Part shown: positions 7,093-8,236 of the stretch, in pieces
Position numbering within the stretch: position 1 is the stretch's first letter
Layout: every line of letters begins with the position of its first letter
Assembly (NCBI GenBank): GCA_937897265.1
Contig: CALCPT010000576.1
Span: 1 to 8,236, forward strand
Length of the DNA stretch: 8,236 nucleotides
Reading direction: 5' to 3'
Source of the DNA: an uncultured Alcaligenaceae bacterium
GTDB lineage: Bacteria > Pseudomonadota > Gammaproteobacteria > Burkholderiales > Burkholderiaceae_B
Notes under the pieces: generated by a model
The model's input: the letters and a program-made list of their open reading frames with translations, nothing else
What the model was told of the DNA's origin: nothing
Database searches by the model: none
Made by a program: the position numbers and the translations under genes

Positions 7093-7527
7093 ATGTTTGC
7101 AACACTCAAACAAACCACCTGCGCCTTGCTCTTGATGCTTGGAACATTGACCATGGGCTCTGCAGCGGCGCAATCTAGCGTGGTCTATCACATCGATAAC
7201 GCTGCGATGCAAGGCTTAAAAGGCCTGCGCAACATTCGCAATCACCTTGACGTAGCGCCGACTACAAAAATCGTTGTAGTCACCCATGCCGAGGGGGTTG
7301 ACCTTCTGATGGAAGGCGCGAAAGATGAAAAAAATGCCGTAGAGTACGCAGCCCTGATCGCTGCGCTGAAGTCGCGCGGCGTGCGCTTTGAAGTCTGCGA
7401 AATTACACTTAGAAATCGTAAGCTCAACAAAGATCAATTTATTCTGGATGCTGAATTCACACCTTCGGGGGTCGTGCGCCTTGCGGATTTGCAGTTTCAA
7501 GACAAATACGCGTACATCAAGCCTTAA
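7093..7527 (+). CDS. Exported DsrE/DsrF-like family protein
   Basis: A small periplasmic protein of 144 aa with a clear Sec signal peptide (MFATLKQTTCALLLMLGTLTMGSAAAQ, cleavage near 26-27). The mature part resembles the DsrE/DsrF-like fold: VVYHIDN, a central strand TTKIVVVTHAEGVDLLMEGAKD, and GVRFEVCEITLRNRKL. C102 is in the position where this family often has a conserved cysteine that can carry sulfane sulfur. The start is ATG 7093, with GAGGA at 7083-7087 and 5-nt spacing; the in-frame TTG at 7081 is less likely. It is 97 nt downstream of soxB on the same strand, so it is probably co-expressed. Function is unproven. A sulfur-binding or delivery role beside the Sox enzymes is inference from fold and location. 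Confidence 0.82.
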   Translation: MFATLKQTTCALLLMLGTLTMGSAAAQSSVVYHIDNAAMQGLKGLRNIRNHLDVAPTTKIVVVTHAEGVDLLMEGAKDEKNAVEYAALIAALKSRGVRFEVCEITLRNRKLNKDQFILDAEFTPSGVVRLADLQFQDKYAYIKP

Positions 7528-7558
7528 GACAAAAATTTATCAGATTTTGATGTAAGAC

Positions 7559-7576
7559 CTCGCCGCTCAGGGCGAG
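7559..7576. terminator. hairpin between convergent genes, possible terminator
   Basis: CTCGCC (7559-7564) and GGCGAG (7571-7576) form a 6-bp GC-rich stem with a 6-nt loop, in the 56-nt gap between the DsrE-like gene and the thioredoxin gene on the opposite strand. The position is right for termination in both directions. However, no U tract directly follows on either strand: the nearest run on the + strand is about 20 nt further, inside the opposing gene. The call rests mainly on position. Confidence 0.35.
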
Positions 7577-7583
7577 CAGAAGC

Positions 7584-8072
7584 TTAATGGCCGTATTTTT
7601 TTAGTTCAAACAGATCGGCCTCGACCATCAGACCAAACTCTTTCTGCACCACTTTACCCTGAGGATTCACGACATAGAGTTCTGGAATCCCCCGCCGTTT
7701 ACCAAGTGTGGCTGACCACGCTGGTGTCATCATTGCGGTGAAAAACGGCCAGGCGTGTTGCTCGGCATAGCTTTTGGCACTGAACTCATCTCGGTCAACC
7801 GAGAGTGCCAAAATAACAGCCTTATCTGGCGATAGTTGCGGTGCCAGTTTTTGTAGATTGAGATTTTGCTTATGACAATAGGGGCACCATGAAGCCCACA
7901 CTTGAATAATCAAATACTTTCCGGCCAACTGGTCTGCCGTCAGCGTTTGGCCACTGAAAGAAGTGAGTTCTGAAACACGAATTGTTTGCCCCACCTCAAT
8001 AGCACGAGCAAGCTGGCCGCCTGTGCACAAAAGTAAAAGTAGACTCAGACAACAGGCACGAAGAGTGTTCAT
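7584..8072 (-). CDS. Periplasmic thioredoxin, SoxW/TlpA-like
   Basis: A 162-aa thiol-disulfide oxidoreductase of the TlpA/ResA/SoxW type. A hydrophobic N-terminus (LRACCLSLLLLLCTGG) ends near ARA (residue 24) and suggests export. A lipoprotein or anchored form cannot be excluded. The active site is WCPYC (W62, C63, C66), preceded by GKYLIIQVWAS and followed by ILALSVDRDE and GIPELYVVNPQG, which contains the likely cis-proline. In Sox clusters such proteins (SoxW) are thought to keep SoxY or cytochrome cysteines reduced, using electrons from a membrane CcdA/SoxV protein. No such partner is in this window. I chose ATG 8072 over the in-frame TTG immediately before it. The upstream ribosome-binding site is weak. 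It converges on the DsrE-like gene and must have its own promoter to the right. SoxW is the likely name by context, but sequence alone does not separate it from other TlpA-like proteins. Confidence 0.83.
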   Translation of the reverse strand: MNTLRACCLSLLLLLCTGGQLARAIEVGQTIRVSELTSFSGQTLTADQLAGKYLIIQVWASWCPYCHKQNLNLQKLAPQLSPDKAVILALSVDRDEFSAKSYAEQHAWPFFTAMMTPAWSATLGKRRGIPELYVVNPQGKVVQKEFGLMVEADLFELKKYGH

Positions 8073-8107
8073 CAAGATTAAAAACCAGAAGGACTAAATT
8101 AGAGGAT

Positions 8108-8170
8108 TCGAGAGTCGAGTTTCGAGATCCAAGAGCCAACGTTCAGGGTTCAGGGTTCAGGGTTCTAGAT
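8108..8170. repeat. heptanucleotide-period tandem repeat array
   Basis: Nine consecutive 7-nt units are in register: TCGAGAG, TCGAGTT, TCGAGAT, CCAAGAG, CCAACGT, TCAGGGT three times, then TCTAGAT. The left part is a TCGAGNN family, the right part is three perfect TCAGGGT copies, and intermediate units bridge them. This looks like a degenerating heptamer array. It is non-coding and begins about 36 nt upstream of the thioredoxin start, so it may overlap that gene's promoter region. The flanks (8073-8107 and 8171-8236) show nothing recognisable. Confidence 0.85.
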
Positions 8171-8236
8171 TAACGATAGTAAAACCAGACGGTCCAGAAA
8201 CTCAAAGATCCCGACACTAAATAATTTAAAAGAGCA

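Noticed and set aside
7612..7618. AGATCGG, the start of the reverse-complement Illumina adapter
   Set aside because: Only seven bases match, inside the intact thioredoxin coding frame, so it is coincidence.
8141..8163. Telomere-like TTCAGGG repeats
   Set aside because: Only three copies occur, within a longer degenerate heptamer array beside bacterial genes. Nothing suggests a linear replicon end.
8171..8236. Possible gene, RNA or mobile-element end at the right edge
   Set aside because: No coding frame, inverted repeat, tRNA-like fold or adapter sequence is visible in these 66 bases.

Overview
The window carries an almost complete periplasmic Sox (sulfur oxidation) gene cluster, soxC-soxD-soxY-soxZ-soxA-soxX-soxB. 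All seven genes are on the + strand. They are followed by a small exported DsrE-family gene on the same strand and, convergent to them, a SoxW/TlpA-type thioredoxin gene on the - strand. The gene order and the protein sequences (Tat-exported SoxC, SoxY and SoxB, c-type cytochromes SoxD, SoxA and SoxX) suggest a Gram-negative proteobacterium. They look most like Betaproteobacteria of the Burkholderiales type, but this is recognition from memory, not a search. Most of the window has moderate GC content (about 50% where counted), lower than many free-living Burkholderiales.

Layout. Bases 1-34 are not biological: they match the Illumina TruSeq read-2 adapter, so this is the raw end of an assembled contig. 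soxC starts with GTG at 48 behind a Shine-Dalgarno site, and soxD overlaps its end. A 148-nt spacer with a promoter-like sequence and a palindrome precedes soxYZ. A 173-nt spacer with short repeats separates soxZ from soxA, and soxA-soxX-soxB follow with short gaps. The DsrE-like gene lies 97 nt after soxB. A hairpin sits between it and the convergent thioredoxin gene. The right end is non-coding and holds a 63-nt array with a strict 7-nt period.

How the genes work together (family knowledge). SoxAX couples thiosulfate to the C-terminal cysteine of SoxY in the SoxYZ carrier. SoxB hydrolyses off the terminal sulfonate as sulfate. SoxCD oxidises the remaining sulfane sulfur, and further SoxB action regenerates SoxY. 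With soxCD present, thiosulfate can be oxidised fully to sulfate without obligatory sulfur-globule storage. The thioredoxin probably keeps the SoxY cysteine or haem-site cysteines reduced. The exported DsrE-like protein may bind or carry sulfur, but its role is not known from sequence.

What stands out. There is no clearly new system here. The observations most worth checking are: the adapter and the false start codon it creates; an abrupt fall in GC at third codon positions inside soxC (87 of 91 codons before about position 675, 15 of 30 just after), which points to a chimeric assembly or a recombination junction; the heptamer array; and the repeats and small ORF in the soxZ-soxA spacer.
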